A stretch of DNA of 60,000 nucleotides from Takakia lepidozioides (lineage: Eukaryota > Streptophyta > Takakiopsida > Takakiales > Takakiaceae). Shown piece after piece: positions 59,987 through 60,000 of this stretch (position 1 is its first letter; every line of letters starts with the position of its first letter). The stretch spans positions 62,870,001-62,930,000 of the forward strand of contig CM060733.1 of NCBI GenBank assembly GCA_030704615.1, written 5' to 3'. A program made the translations under genes and the position numbers. The notes beneath the pieces are model-generated. The model ran no database searches. It had not been told where the DNA came from and saw only the letters and a list, made by a program, of their open reading frames with translations.

Positions 59987-60000
59987 CCATGCAGAAGAAG

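Larger units (their letters stand above)
45922..60000 (-). mobile_element. Large multi-gene DNA transposon copy 2 (right end outside window)
   Basis: The left end, GGAGGTTTACTATTTCATGA, matches copy 1 at 8158. It is followed by the SWIM transposase gene, another minus-strand ORF, a palindrome array, a plus-strand ParB-methyltransferase gene, further arrays and a partial ORF at the edge. The same palindrome family occurs from 46 to 59.5 kb, including introns, which is the evidence that these parts belong together. No inverted copy of the left terminus is seen before 60000. Two adjacent elements rather than one cannot be excluded. Confidence 0.55.

Overview
The window is nuclear DNA of a land plant. 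Three host genes have clear plant relatives: a TGD4-type chloroplast lipid-transfer protein, a chloroplast P-class pentatricopeptide (PPR) protein close to Arabidopsis At4g30825, and an otubain deubiquitinase. All are split by plant-type introns and sit among large nested transposons. The transposon families (Ty3/gypsy with extra ORFs, a SWIM-finger transposase family, a ParB-methyltransferase gene) look most like those I know from seed-free plants (ferns, lycophytes, mosses). That placement is inference; the sequence alone does not fix the species.

Layout. 1-100: 3' end of a LINE-like element. 1216-4951 (minus): TGD4-like gene in about six exons. 5.3-8.1 kb: a PPR fragment, a long-TIR element (5804-6825) and a stretch of TACCAG/CTGGTA motifs. 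8158-11716: a 5'-truncated DNA transposon (copy 1) with a broken SWIM/DDE transposase gene. 12711-16238 (minus): PPR gene, head-to-head with the otubain gene at 16781-21512 (plus, eight exons). 22.8-23.2 kb: a long inverted repeat. 24.5-26.2 kb: decayed CACTA (TNP2) transposase. 29927-42903: an LTR retrotransposon with both LTRs and a 5-bp target duplication, coding on the minus strand (uORF, gag, protease-RT-RNase H-integrase, then a roughly 4-kb extra ORF region). 42.9-43.5 kb: LINE-like 3' end. 43.5-43.7 kb: a dense G-box cluster. 43985-45921: a second, partial copy of the same retrotransposon family.

From about 45922 to the window end lies the most unusual part. A second, longer copy of the SWIM-transposase element carries its transposase on the minus strand and a further minus-strand ORF. 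About thirty regularly spaced copies of an 18-22 bp palindrome follow (50.8-52.5 kb, period about 53 bp). Diverging from that array on the plus strand is a many-exon gene with a ParB/sulfiredoxin-like domain and a beta-class DNA methyltransferase domain. Three introns of that gene each contain one copy of the same palindrome. More palindromes and a strict 33-bp tandem array lie just beyond it (58.3-59.1 kb). The right end of the element is not in the window.

My main hypothesis is a multi-gene DNA transposon. It would carry a transposase, a phage-like ParB-methyltransferase and arrays of palindromic sites that could be bound or modified by these proteins. Many transposon genes here are broken by single-base frameshifts. 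The two LTRs of the retrotransposon differ mainly by 1-2 base indels, so some frameshifts may be assembly errors rather than decay.
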